In this document: piece after piece, positions 25,552-34,358 of the stretch | Numbering within the stretch: position 1 is the stretch's first letter | How the letters are laid out: each line of letters begins with the position of its first letter | Assembly (NCBI RefSeq): GCF_016429065.1 | Contig: NZ_JAELTX010000023.1 | Span: 1-49,734, forward strand | Length of the DNA: 49,734 nt | Source: Pedobacter sp. ASV17 | Lineage (GTDB): Bacteria > Bacteroidota > Bacteroidia > Sphingobacteriales > Sphingobacteriaceae | Direction of reading: 5' to 3' | Program-made: the position numbers and the translations under genes | The notes under the pieces: generated by a model | The model's input: only the letters and a program-made list of their open reading frames with translations | The model's database searches: none | Told to the model about the DNA's origin: nothing

Positions 25552-25634
25552 AGCAGGCAACTGATGATGGCCAGCTCAAAGATTACAAGAGGATTGGCGA
25601 GCTGATCATTTTATTAACTAAACGGCTTACTATG
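25552..25634 (+). repeat. ~75-bp leader repeat, copy 3
   Basis: Starts immediately after the stop of paralogue 2 with AGCAGGCAACTGATGATGG and ends at an ATG (25632), like copies 1 and 2. Here the ATG opens only a five-codon frame. Confidence 0.85.
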
Positions 25635-25703
25635 AAAACAATTCACTAAGCATTCATCCTATAGTTTACTTCGACAAGCCATTCCAAAATGCACAGGTAA
25701 CAA
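25632..25703 (+). pseudogene. Decayed 5' remnant of a secreted-protein gene
   Basis: Begins ATGAAAACAATTCAC then stops. Continuing without regard to the stops, the sequence resembles the start of the 23525 gene (ATGAAAACATTTCAT, then CATCCT, TTTACTTCG and a CC-AAA segment), i.e. its signal-peptide coding region. About 70 bases are recognisable. I read it as the stump of a third cassette member lost by deletion. Confidence 0.45.
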
Positions 25704-25748
25704 ATTTCTGTTAGGCTTGATCTATACTCGAAACCAAAACTTAAAAAG

Positions 25749-27614
25749 ATGAAAACAACTTTTACAATAAGCATCCTATTGATTTCGGTACAAATCGGAT
25801 TTGCACAAGGAAATAAATTAAGGTTATCGTTGGGTGCAGGAATAGCGAATGTCAGTAACAAAAATAAAGAAATGGGAATGGGCAATGGTTTAAACCTGCA
25901 AGCAGAGGGTTTTGTTCCTTTTTACAGTAAAGGGAGCAATTTTGACCTAGGAATAAATGTTTTAGGCAATTACGCGACATTGAAAAATCCTTCGCCAGAC
26001 AATGCTTTAGTGGCCGGTCAATATCAAATTTACAATGGAAACGTATCGGTTACTTCGCAAAAAGGAGCTGCTTCATCCAGTTTTTCAGGCATGTTAGGTG
26101 TTCAGGCAAATGTTTCCTTTGGGAAAATCAACTTTTCCCCATCCATCAATTCGGGTTATTTAAGGGTTAAACAAAATGGTTTTGTACAAACTGGAAGTGC
26201 AACGGTTAATGGCCAAAGCCAACAATTGGCGTTGGTAAAATCAGAAGTGCAAAGCAACAGCGGACTTGCCTTTAAGCCACAACTGAAAATAGGCTATGCG
26301 CTTAATTCGAACCTTTCGTTGTTTGTTAGTCCAGCCATGTGGCTAGGTCCCGAAATGAGCCACACCACTTCGCAACGTGTACCACAGGGTGGATTTAACG
26401 ACAAGAACATGTATGAGGCCAGTCAATTGGCAAACAGCACTTGGGAGAACAAAGTAAGCACCAGCAGATACAATTTTATGGAAGTAAATTTTGGCTTGGC
26501 GTTATCCATTGGAAAAACCAAAGGAAGCAAGGGCAGCTCGGGTGCAGCTTCAGCTTCTTATGCGAGAGTGATGTCGAATTCGGGAAATACCACCACAGTG
26601 CAAGATTCGGCAACCACTGCAAACCGTCTATCTATGACGCCCACTACTACCCGCCAAACGCCAAATACTTCTTTTGGGGCCAAAGCACAAACGAACGAAA
26701 CGGTGAACCCTGTTTATGAAGACAAAGGAACAAAAGGCGTAAATCCAATGGCCGAACAAAAAGTAATGCAAGGCAATGGAACCAGCGCAAAACAAACCCA
26801 AGGAAAGAACTTTGGCGAAAAAGTGGCAGGAGGGCTTCAGGCCGCAGGTAACTCCATTGAAACCCAATCTGAAAAGGAGACCATGAAAGACATGACCATT
26901 GCTAAAAATGTGGATTTGGCCGTTGAACCAAATGGGAAAAGCATTAGCGAGAAAGGACTGAAACGCAATGAGGCAGCAATGGCTAAACCAGGAAGTCCGA
27001 TAGGCGGAATAGTAGTAAAAGGCGGTAAAAACCCTGGAGGAAATATGAATTTGGTCTCCAATAAAAACGGCGAAATCCTTTTAGATGATCTTGGCAAGGG
27101 AAGCTATACTTTTCAAATCAGTGTACCAGAGGCGCCACAGGGGAAAAGCATTAGCTCAAAAGGAGTTAAACGCAATGAAGCAACGGAGGCGGCAAAACCA
27201 GGAACTCCAATAGGAGGAATAGTTGTAAAAGGAGGTAAAAATCCCGGGGGCAATTACTTTAGTTTACCTGTAGATGGAAATGGAAATGTTGACTTTGAGG
27301 TGTCAGAACAAGGAAATTACAAATTGGTTGTAGAAGAGGCGATGCCCCAAGCAGACAAAAGCATTAATGAAAAGGGAGTTAAAGGTAATGCCGCAAGACG
27401 AAGGGTGGAGGTATTGAAAAGCAATAAAACGGGAGCTCCAAGCGCTAGCGCCAAAGATCAACGAACCTACACCGGCGGGCGTAAAAACGAGCCGCAATCA
27501 AAAAGTATTAGCGAACAGGGTGTGGCGGGACCTAAAACAAAGGCCAAACAAAAAACAAAAGTTAAAGAAAAAGCCACCAGCGGACTTAAAGATGTATTGA
27601 AAACGAACGTGTAA
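25749..27614 (+). CDS. Outer-membrane beta-barrel protein with repetitive glycine/lysine-rich tail
   Basis: 621 residues, signal peptide MKTTFTISILLISVQIGFAQ. Residues about 21-255 alternate amphipathic strands (LRLSLGAGIANVS, FDLGINVLGNYAT, LKPQLKIGYALNSNLSLFV-like) typical of an outer-membrane barrel. The region 255-390 is Ser/Thr/Asn-rich and disordered. From about 395 a module of about 70 residues repeats: KSIS-KG-KRNEA, then KPG-PIGGIVVKGGKNPGG, then a short beta segment. There are two full copies and two partial ones, and the C-terminus is very basic. No named function; surface or peptidoglycan binding by the basic tail is possible. Confidence 0.78.
   Translation: MKTTFTISILLISVQIGFAQGNKLRLSLGAGIANVSNKNKEMGMGNGLNLQAEGFVPFYSKGSNFDLGINVLGNYATLKNPSPDNALVAGQYQIYNGNVSVTSQKGAASSSFSGMLGVQANVSFGKINFSPSINSGYLRVKQNGFVQTGSATVNGQSQQLALVKSEVQSNSGLAFKPQLKIGYALNSNLSLFVSPAMWLGPEMSHTTSQRVPQGGFNDKNMYEASQLANSTWENKVSTSRYNFMEVNFGLALSIGKTKGSKGSSGAASASYARVMSNSGNTTTVQDSATTANRLSMTPTTTRQTPNTSFGAKAQTNETVNPVYEDKGTKGVNPMAEQKVMQGNGTSAKQTQGKNFGEKVAGGLQAAGNSIETQSEKETMKDMTIAKNVDLAVEPNGKSISEKGLKRNEAAMAKPGSPIGGIVVKGGKNPGGNMNLVSNKNGEILLDDLGKGSYTFQISVPEAPQGKSISSKGVKRNEATEAAKPGTPIGGIVVKGGKNPGGNYFSLPVDGNGNVDFEVSEQGNYKLVVEEAMPQADKSINEKGVKGNAARRRVEVLKSNKTGAPSASAKDQRTYTGGRKNEPQSKSISEQGVAGPKTKAKQKTKVKEKATSGLKDVLKTNV
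26934..27560 (+). repeat. Coding repeats in the barrel protein tail
   Basis: Units starting at 26934, 27141, 27354 and 27498, each opening with (G/D/S)KSI(S/N). Units 1 and 2 are about 207 bp and share the 19-residue-class block PIGGIVVKGGKNPGG; units 3 and 4 are shortened and keep only the KSIxxKGV part. Confidence 0.8.
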
Positions 27615-27616
27615 TG

Positions 27617-28039
27617 CTATGCTACCACTTTTGAAAATTCAAATAACCGTTGCTCATCGTCAGCAACGGTTATTTGTACTTTAATATACGCTTCAGGAAG
27701 TAGCTCTTCTACTTTCGATGGCCACTCTACCAAACAATAGCTGTCGCTATAAAAATACTCTTCGTAACCAATGTCGTAAGCTTCTTGTAGGTTTTTAAGC
27801 CTGTAGAAGTCAAAATGGTAAACAGGGCCATGGCTACTTTCGTATTCGTTAACGATAGAAAACGTTGGGCTGCTCACGACATCGGTAACGCCCAAAGCTT
27901 CACAAAATGCTTTGATAAAGGTGGTTTTTCCCGCAGCCATTTCCCCTTCAAAAATGAAAAATTTCTGATCATTGGCATAGTTGTGAAGTGCTTGAGCTAC
28001 TTTGGGCAATTCCTCAAGGGTATGAATGGTTAACTGCAT
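27617..28039 (-). CDS. tsaE: tRNA threonylcarbamoyladenosine biosynthesis ATPase TsaE
   Basis: TsaE is the P-loop ATPase that works with TsaB/TsaD to make t6A37 on ANN-decoding tRNAs. 140 residues, Walker A GEMAAGKTT (32-40), SSPTFSIVNEY switch region and HFDFYRL motif, all standard. Its start directly abuts the porX stop, so both are read together. Convergent with the barrel gene, three bases apart. Confidence 0.95.
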   Translation of the reverse strand: MQLTIHTLEELPKVAQALHNYANDQKFFIFEGEMAAGKTTFIKAFCEALGVTDVVSSPTFSIVNEYESSHGPVYHFDFYRLKNLQEAYDIGYEEYFYSDSYCLVEWPSKVEELLPEAYIKVQITVADDEQRLFEFSKVVA

Positions 28040-29593
28040 TTATTTGGCGCTATAGGTTACAATAGGGATAATCATTTCTTCCATCGAAATACCTCCGTGC
28101 TGGAACGTCTCGTTATAGTAATTTACAAACTGATTGTAATTATTCTGGTAAACAAAATATTGGTCTTCCTTGGCAAAAATATAATTAGAACTGATATTTA
28201 CCTTAGGCAATTTTGCTTCATGTGGGTTTTTAATCAAAAACACTTCCTTCGGATTGTAATTCAAATTCTTACCCTGTTTGTAGCGCAAGTTCGTATTGGT
28301 ACTTCTGTCGCCAATCACCTTGCTTGGTGTTTTAACACGAATGGTACCGTGGTCGGTAGTAATGATCAGTTTCACACGTTTTTGGGAAATTTTCTTGATC
28401 AGATCTAACAAAGGCGAGTGCTCAAACCACGATAAAGTCAACGATCGGTAGGCCGCGTCATCATTGGCCAGCTCCCTGATCATTTGCATATCGGTGCGGG
28501 CGTGAGAGAGCATGTCCACAAAGTTGAAGACAATGGCGTTAAACTCATTGTGCATCAAGTTGTTCACTTGGTCTACCAAGTCTTTTCCTTGGTCAAAAGT
28601 AAGGATCTTGTGGTAGCTGAATTTGCAATCTTTTCTTAATGAACGTTTAATCTGATCGTCCAAGAAAGCCTCTTCGTGTAGGTTTTTACCTCCTTCATCA
28701 TCATCATTTTGCCAAAGGGTGGGGAAACGTTTTTCCATATCCAAAGGAGTAAGTCCCGAGAAAATGGCGTTTCTGGCATATTGCGTAGCGGTAGGTAAAA
28801 TACTCGAATAAGTATCTTCCTCCTCTAAACGGAAATATTCGCTAATTAATGGGTTAATGATTTTCCACTGGTCGTATCTCAAATTATCAATTAAAATGAA
28901 AAATACGGGGTTTGTACTATTGATAAGAGGAAATACCTTTTTTTTCAGTAGTTCGTGCGAAAATAAGGGGGCATCAGCGCTGCCATTAATCCAATCCAGA
29001 TAATGATTCTCTACAAATTTTGAGTACTGCATGTTGGCCTCTGCCTTTTGCATGGTTAATATTTCATGCATCTGTGGGTCGTCCAATTTCTCCAGTTCCA
29101 GCTCCCAGAAGACTAGTTTTTTATACACTTCAACCCACTCATCGTAGCTCAACTTATCGTTTAGTGTCATTCCTAGACGTCTAAAATCCTGTTGATAGGC
29201 AGAAGAAGTTTTTGCGCTTACCAGCCTTTTATTGTCGATCAATTTTTTGATGGTCAGTAGCACCTGCTTTGGATTTACTGGTTTAATCAAATAATCATCT
29301 ATTTTAGAACCGATGGCATCTTCCATCAAGTTTTCTTCCTCACTTTTGGTAATCAACACTACAGGGACATCAGAACGGATATTCTTAATGGCAGAAAGTG
29401 TTTCCAGTCCAGTGAGGCCCGGCATGTTCTCGTCTAAGAAAACTAAATCGAAATGTTCTTTTGCAAAAGCCTCTAGTGCGTCGTTGCCATTCGTAAAAGT
29501 GCTTACAGCGTAGCCTTTTTCGTTCAGCAACAAAATATGCGGCTTCAACAGGTTAATTTCGTCGTCTGCCCATAATATCTTCGTTTCCTGCAT
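28040..29593 (-). CDS. porX: PorX: response regulator with PglZ phosphatase-fold domain
   Basis: PorX is the response regulator of the PorX/PorY system controlling type IX secretion genes in Bacteroidota. Residues 1-125 are a receiver domain with acidic pocket (Asp10, Asp11), phosphoacceptor Asp54 (LVFLDENMPG) and LITKSEE. A helical linker follows (125-200). The rest is a PglZ/alkaline-phosphatase-superfamily domain with ILIDNLRYDQW, VDMLSHARTDM and ITTDHGTIRVKTPSKV metal-site motifs. 517 residues matches the family. No por/gld secretion genes are in this window; porY and sigP must lie elsewhere. Confidence 0.93.
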   Translation of the reverse strand: MQETKILWADDEINLLKPHILLLNEKGYAVSTFTNGNDALEAFAKEHFDLVFLDENMPGLTGLETLSAIKNIRSDVPVVLITKSEEENLMEDAIGSKIDDYLIKPVNPKQVLLTIKKLIDNKRLVSAKTSSAYQQDFRRLGMTLNDKLSYDEWVEVYKKLVFWELELEKLDDPQMHEILTMQKAEANMQYSKFVENHYLDWINGSADAPLFSHELLKKKVFPLINSTNPVFFILIDNLRYDQWKIINPLISEYFRLEEEDTYSSILPTATQYARNAIFSGLTPLDMEKRFPTLWQNDDDEGGKNLHEEAFLDDQIKRSLRKDCKFSYHKILTFDQGKDLVDQVNNLMHNEFNAIVFNFVDMLSHARTDMQMIRELANDDAAYRSLTLSWFEHSPLLDLIKKISQKRVKLIITTDHGTIRVKTPSKVIGDRSTNTNLRYKQGKNLNYNPKEVFLIKNPHEAKLPKVNISSNYIFAKEDQYFVYQNNYNQFVNYYNETFQHGGISMEEMIIPIVTYSAK

Positions 29594-29713
29594 GTTATTT
29601 CCTTTTTTTGTAAATTAAGAGATTAAAAAGCGCTTGGCTTTTCTACTGTCGATAAAAATAGCAATTTTTGTACCGCAATAAATAAAGTTGGTCGTTTTTA
29701 GTTTCCAGTTGGT

Positions 29714-29748
29714 AACGTTCCAACATTATAGCCTTTCAACGTTCCAAC
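29714..29748. repeat. Direct repeat AACGTTCCAAC upstream of the HD gene
   Basis: AACGTTCCAAC occurs at 29714-29724 and 29738-29748, 24 bp apart; the first is also flanked by GTTGG, giving a GTTGG...CCAAC inverted pair. It lies 10-45 bp before the HD-domain gene. It could be an operator or merely low-complexity intergenic repeat. Confidence 0.4.
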
Positions 29749-29758
29749 AAATTAAAAA

Positions 29759-30982
29759 ATGAACAAAAAGAAAATCATTAACGACCCCGTCTACGGTTTC
29801 ATCACCATTCCCTCGGAACTTGTTTTTGACCTCATTTCGCATCCTTATTTCCAGCGCTTAAGGTATATTAAGCAGTTGGCCATGACCCATATCGTTTATC
29901 CTGGAGCATTGAACACTAGGTTTCATCACGCCCTAGGAGCAATGCACCTCATGAGCTTGGCCATTGAAGTGCTTAAAAACAAAGGTCACGAAATTAGTCC
30001 AGAAGAAGAAGAGGCGGCCACTATTGCTATTTTACTACATGATATAGGTCACGGCCCTTTTTCACACGCCTTGGAACATACCTTGGCTAGGGGAATTAAG
30101 CACGAAGATATTTCCTTGTTAATGATGAACAAACTCAATGAAGAGTTTGATGGCAAGCTTAGCAAAGCCATCAGCATCTTTAAAGGCCAATACCCTCGAA
30201 AATTTTTCTGCCAGCTTATTTCTGGTCAAGTTGATTTGGATCGGATGGATTATCTTAATCGCGATAGCTTTTATACTGGCGTGAGCGAAGGCGTCATCAG
30301 TTTCGATCGGATCATTAAGATGTTCAACGTAGCTGATGATCAATTGGTGATCGAAGAAAAGGGAATTTATTCGGTAGAGAAGTTTTTGATTGCCCGCAGG
30401 CTGATGTACTGGCAGGTTTACCTTCATAAAACGGTAATTGCCGGGGAGCAGCTTTTGGTGAAAATATTAGAAAGAGCAAAGCAACTTACCTCCAGGGGAG
30501 AAGTTCTTTTTGCTACGCCTGCCCTTCAACATTTCCTTCAAAAGGACGTGAGTGAGGATAATTTTTTTCAAGAGGAGATTCATTTGTCACAATTTGCAAA
30601 ACTTGATGATCAAGATATTTATGCTTCCATTAAAGTTTGGACCGATAGCAACGATGTCATTTTGTCTAGATTATGCAGAATGCTGAGCGCTAGAAAACTT
30701 TACAAGGTGGAAATCAGCAACAATCCGCCAGATCCTCAACGTGTTGAGAAACTCACTTCTGACATTGCTCAAGCATTGGAAATCGGTAAAGATGACCTCA
30801 AATATTTCGTCTTTACAGACGCCATTACCAATAGGGCCTATAATGCCGAGAGCAGCAATATTAATATTTTATTAAAAAATGGTACCCTGCTCGATATTGC
30901 AAAAGCCTCAGATTTATCTAATTTAGAATCATTAGATAAGACGGTTAAGAAGCATATACTATGCTACGTGAGAGATATTTAG
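29759..30982 (+). CDS. HD-domain phosphohydrolase (dGTPase/SAMHD1-like)
   Basis: 407 residues. Metal-binding HD signature in order: TRFHHALGAMHL, LLHDIGHGPFSHALEH and QVDLDRMDYLNRDS. This resembles bacterial YwfO-type proteins and the catalytic core of SAMHD1, which act on dNTPs or other nucleotides. The C-terminal 120 residues are a less conserved helical part. It is divergent from porX. Substrate not predictable. Confidence 0.88.
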   Translation: MNKKKIINDPVYGFITIPSELVFDLISHPYFQRLRYIKQLAMTHIVYPGALNTRFHHALGAMHLMSLAIEVLKNKGHEISPEEEEAATIAILLHDIGHGPFSHALEHTLARGIKHEDISLLMMNKLNEEFDGKLSKAISIFKGQYPRKFFCQLISGQVDLDRMDYLNRDSFYTGVSEGVISFDRIIKMFNVADDQLVIEEKGIYSVEKFLIARRLMYWQVYLHKTVIAGEQLLVKILERAKQLTSRGEVLFATPALQHFLQKDVSEDNFFQEEIHLSQFAKLDDQDIYASIKVWTDSNDVILSRLCRMLSARKLYKVEISNNPPDPQRVEKLTSDIAQALEIGKDDLKYFVFTDAITNRAYNAESSNINILLKNGTLLDIAKASDLSNLESLDKTVKKHILCYVRDI

Positions 30983-31050
30983 CTTTTTTTAACAAAATAA
31001 TGAACCAAAAATCTCGTTATTTGGTCTTATCAAGACAGAAGACGGATAAT

Positions 31051-31080
31051 TTGTTCATATCAATTTAACATTTAACTTTG
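31051..31080 (+). promoter_or_regulatory. Bacteroidota promoter of the lpx operon
   Basis: TTG at 31051-31053 and TAACTTTG at 31073-31080, separated by 19 bp: a full -33/-7 pair. The lpxD ATG is only five bases further (31085), so transcription from here would give a leaderless or nearly leaderless mRNA. Confidence 0.65.
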
Positions 31081-31084
31081 TAGG

Positions 31085-32158
31085 ATGCAATTTACTGCCA
31101 AGCAGATAGGCGAATTTTTAAATGGAACCATAGAAGGCGATGAAAACGCTCAAGTGAGTACGCTTTCTAAAATAGAAGATGGCGCTGCTGGCTCTCTTTG
31201 CTTCTTATCTAATCCCAAATACGAAAATTATCTTTATAAAACAGAAGCGTCTGTGGTGATCGTTTCCCAAGATTTTGTGGCTTTGCAGCCTATCAAAAGC
31301 ACTTTGGTGAAAGTAAAAGATCCTTACAGTGCTTTTTCTATTTTGTTGGATAAATACAACGAAGTGCTGAATATGAGCAAAGACGAAGTTGGAATTCACA
31401 ACTCATCCTATGTTCATCCCACGGCAAAAATTGGCCAGAATGTATATATCGGGCCTTTTTGTTGCGTAGAAGAAAACGTAGAGATTGGCGATAATACCAA
31501 AATACATGCGCAAAGCTACATTGGTGCAGAAACCAAAGTGGGCGTAGAAGGCATTTTTTTTCCTGGAGTAAAGCTCTATAAACATACTGTAGTAGGCGAT
31601 AGGGTGATTATCCATGCCAATGCGGTGATTGGTAGCGATGGCTTTGGCTTTGCGCCTCAAGCAGATGGCTCGTACAATAAAATAGCCCAAATCGGGAATG
31701 TAGTGATCGAAGACGATGTAGAGATTGGGGCTAATACCACGATTGATAGAGCAACCATGGGATCTACCTACGTGCGTAAAGGCGTTAAGCTAGATAACCT
31801 GATACAGATTGCGCACAATGTGGATGTGGGATCACACTCGGTAGTTGCGGCCCAAAGCGGAATTTCTGGAAGCACTAAGCTGGGAGAAAATTCGGTGATT
31901 GGTGGTCAGGTGGGTATTGCTGGACATCTAATTTTGGGTAAAGGAACCCAAGTTGGCGCACAGGCAGGAATAAATTTTGATACCGAAGAAAATAAACAAT
32001 GGCATGGAAGTCCGGCCCAACCTTTAAAGGAATGGATGCGCTCAACCGTGATATTTAAGAAGTTGCCAGAAGTTGACAAAAGAGTACGAGAACTAGAAGC
32101 TAAGATAGCAGATCTTACCGCTATCATTGAGAAATTGACAACAACACAAACACAATAA
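31085..32158 (+). CDS. lpxD: UDP-3-O-acylglucosamine N-acyltransferase LpxD
   Basis: Third step of lipid A synthesis, adding the N-linked acyl chain. 357 residues: an N-terminal UDP-binding domain (about 1-100, LCFLSNPKYENYL), then a left-handed beta helix of hexapeptide repeats from about 105, then a C-terminal helix. The catalytic histidine lies in LIQIAHNVDVG. The stop overlaps the ATG of lpxC-fabZ by one base (TAATG), so they are translationally coupled. Confidence 0.96.
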   Translation: MQFTAKQIGEFLNGTIEGDENAQVSTLSKIEDGAAGSLCFLSNPKYENYLYKTEASVVIVSQDFVALQPIKSTLVKVKDPYSAFSILLDKYNEVLNMSKDEVGIHNSSYVHPTAKIGQNVYIGPFCCVEENVEIGDNTKIHAQSYIGAETKVGVEGIFFPGVKLYKHTVVGDRVIIHANAVIGSDGFGFAPQADGSYNKIAQIGNVVIEDDVEIGANTTIDRATMGSTYVRKGVKLDNLIQIAHNVDVGSHSVVAAQSGISGSTKLGENSVIGGQVGIAGHLILGKGTQVGAQAGINFDTEENKQWHGSPAQPLKEWMRSTVIFKKLPEVDKRVRELEAKIADLTAIIEKLTTTQTQ

Positions 32159-33570
32159 TGAACGTTAAGCAAAGAACTATTAAAGGCGAAATCTCGGTTA
32201 AAGGCGTTGGGCTTCACACGGGAGCGAATGTAACCTTGACTTTTTGCCCGGCACCAGAAAATCACGGCTTTAAATTTCAGCGTGTGGATTTGCCCGGAGA
32301 ACCAATAATTGATGCAGACTGTGACAATGTAACCGACACTGCCAGAGGAACCACCATTTCTCAAAACGGCGCAAGCGTTAGCACGGTAGAGCACGTAATG
32401 GCCTCTTTAGTGGGCATGGATCTAGATAACGTTCTGATCAAAGTTGATGGCCCAGAAACCCCAATTATGGATGGCAGTTCCATCAAATTTATTGAGGTAT
32501 TAGAACAGGTGGGCAGTGCTTTGCAAAATGCTGATAGAGAATATTATACCATTCCTCATAACATTACCTATACTGAACCAGAGAGAAGCGTAGAAATTGT
32601 AGCGATGCCTTTAGACGATTACCGTTTTACGTGTATGATCGACTACAACTCTCCGGTATTGGGCAGCCAACACGCAGGAATTACCAGCATTGGAGAGTTC
32701 AAAAAAGAAATCGCTTCTTGCCGTACTTTCTGTTTTTTACATGAATTAGAATATCAGTTACAGCATAACCTGATCAAGGGTGGCGATTTGAATAACGCCA
32801 TTGTTATTGTAGATAAGGAAGTTACCCAAGACGAATTAAGACATTTAGCTAAAATATTCAATAGAGAAGAAATAGATGTTGCGCCGCAGGGTATTTTAAA
32901 CAACATGGAATTGCGCTACCAAAATGAGCCTGCCCGTCATAAACTATTGGATATGATTGGTGATTTGGCTTTGGTGGGCATGCACTTAAAAGGTCATATC
33001 ATGGCCGCTAGACCGGGACATGCTGCTAACGTAGCTTTCGCGAAAAAAATTAAAGCTGCTATCAAAAAAGACAAAGGCAAAAAGAAAACGAGTGCTTATG
33101 ACGTTAATGCAAAGCCTCTTTTCGACGTGGTAGAAGTCATGAAGATTTTGCCACACAGACAACCATTTTTGTTTGTAGACAAGGTAATGGAGCTATCGAA
33201 AACCCACGTGGTTGGCGTTAAAAACGTAAGCATGAACGAGGAGTTTTTCAAAGGCCATTTCCCTGGGGCACCAGTATTTCCTGGAGTGTTGCAGGTAGAG
33301 GCCATGGCTCAAACAGGAGGAATCTTGGTATTGAGTACGGTACCAGATCCTGAAAATTATCTTACCTATTTCCTTAAAATCGACAATGTCCGTTTTAGGT
33401 CGCAAGTACAACCTGGTGATACCCTTGTGTTTAGATGCGATTTGGTAGAGCCTATCCGTAGAGGAATTGCGCAAATGAAAGGTGTAGGGATGGTTGGCGA
33501 CAGAATAGCCGTTGAAGCAGAAATGATGGCACAAATAGTTAAAGTAAAAGACAGCGAAACCACAAAATGA
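32158..33570 (+). CDS. lpxC/fabZ: Bifunctional LpxC deacetylase / FabZ 3-hydroxyacyl-ACP dehydratase
   Basis: 470 residues. The N-terminal ~305 residues are the zinc deacetylase committing UDP-acyl-GlcNAc to lipid A: STVEHVMASL, FLHELEYQLQ and the RHKLLDMIGDLALVG zinc/base motif. A Lys-rich hinge (KKDKGKKKTS) follows, then FabZ from about 320 with ILPHRQPFLFVD and the catalytic HFPGAPVFPGVLQVEAMAQ. This fusion is a known feature of Bacteroidota. It couples lipid A and fatty-acid supply in one polypeptide. It overlaps lpxA by four bases (ATGA). Confidence 0.96.
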   Translation: MNVKQRTIKGEISVKGVGLHTGANVTLTFCPAPENHGFKFQRVDLPGEPIIDADCDNVTDTARGTTISQNGASVSTVEHVMASLVGMDLDNVLIKVDGPETPIMDGSSIKFIEVLEQVGSALQNADREYYTIPHNITYTEPERSVEIVAMPLDDYRFTCMIDYNSPVLGSQHAGITSIGEFKKEIASCRTFCFLHELEYQLQHNLIKGGDLNNAIVIVDKEVTQDELRHLAKIFNREEIDVAPQGILNNMELRYQNEPARHKLLDMIGDLALVGMHLKGHIMAARPGHAANVAFAKKIKAAIKKDKGKKKTSAYDVNAKPLFDVVEVMKILPHRQPFLFVDKVMELSKTHVVGVKNVSMNEEFFKGHFPGAPVFPGVLQVEAMAQTGGILVLSTVPDPENYLTYFLKIDNVRFRSQVQPGDTLVFRCDLVEPIRRGIAQMKGVGMVGDRIAVEAEMMAQIVKVKDSETTK

Positions 33571-34352
33571 TACAACCCCTAGCATATATACACCCGCAAG
33601 CTAAAATCGCAGATAATGTTGTTGTTGAGCCTTTCGCGGTCATCCATAAAGATGTAGAAATTGGAGAAGGCACTTGGATTGGATCCAATGTGGTGATTAT
33701 GGACGGTGCCCGAATAGGTAAAAACTGCCGTATTTTCCCTGGTTCTGTCATCTCTGGTATTCCGCAGGATTTAAAATTTGCAGGTGAAATTACCACCGCC
33801 GAAATTGGCGATAATACCACCATTAGAGAGTGTGTAACCATTAACAGGGGCACTAAAGATAAATGGCGTACAGTAGTGGGCAGTAATTGCTTGATCCAAG
33901 CTTATTCGCACATTGCTCACGATTGCTATGTAGGTAACAACTGTATATTTTCGAACAGCACTACGCTGGCAGGACATATTACGATTGGAGATTACGTAGT
34001 TTTAGCGGGTTTGGTGGCTATCCATCAGTTTGTTAAAGTGGGTTCGCACGCTTTTGTTACCGGAGGTTCATTGGTACGTAAAGACGTGCCCCCTTATGTG
34101 AAAGCGGCTCGCGAACCACTTTCATACGTGGGAATCAATTCGGTAGGTTTGCGCCGTAGAGGGTTTTCTTCAGAGCAGATCAACGAAATCCAAGAGATTT
34201 ACCGCGTGCTTTTTGTGAAAAACAATAACGTAACCAAGGCATTAGATATGATCGAAGCAGAGTTTCAGCCTACTGAAATTCGTGACGAGATTGTAGATTT
34301 CATCCGTAACTCTAACCGAGGAGTGATGAGAGGCTTTGGCTCAGGAAGCTAA
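33567..34352 (+). CDS. lpxA: Acyl-ACP:UDP-GlcNAc O-acyltransferase LpxA
   Basis: First enzyme of lipid A synthesis. 261 residues of hexapeptide-repeat beta helix with catalytic His in YSHIAHDCYVGN, the SNSTTLAGH segment and C-terminal helical domain (RRRGFSSEQINEIQEIYRVLF). Its start lies in the four-base overlap with lpxC-fabZ. The order lpxD, lpxC-fabZ, lpxA is usual for the phylum. Confidence 0.96.
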   Translation: MIQPLAYIHPQAKIADNVVVEPFAVIHKDVEIGEGTWIGSNVVIMDGARIGKNCRIFPGSVISGIPQDLKFAGEITTAEIGDNTTIRECVTINRGTKDKWRTVVGSNCLIQAYSHIAHDCYVGNNCIFSNSTTLAGHITIGDYVVLAGLVAIHQFVKVGSHAFVTGGSLVRKDVPPYVKAAREPLSYVGINSVGLRRRGFSSEQINEIQEIYRVLFVKNNNVTKALDMIEAEFQPTEIRDEIVDFIRNSNRGVMRGFGSGS

Positions 34353-34358
34353 TTCTGT

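Noticed and set aside
24049..25634. Leader repeats as coding (all three translate to a similar QLK-Y-IxEL peptide in frame with the next ATG)
   Set aside because: No start codon precedes the segment in frame and the signal peptides begin at the ATG after it; similarity is explained by DNA duplication.
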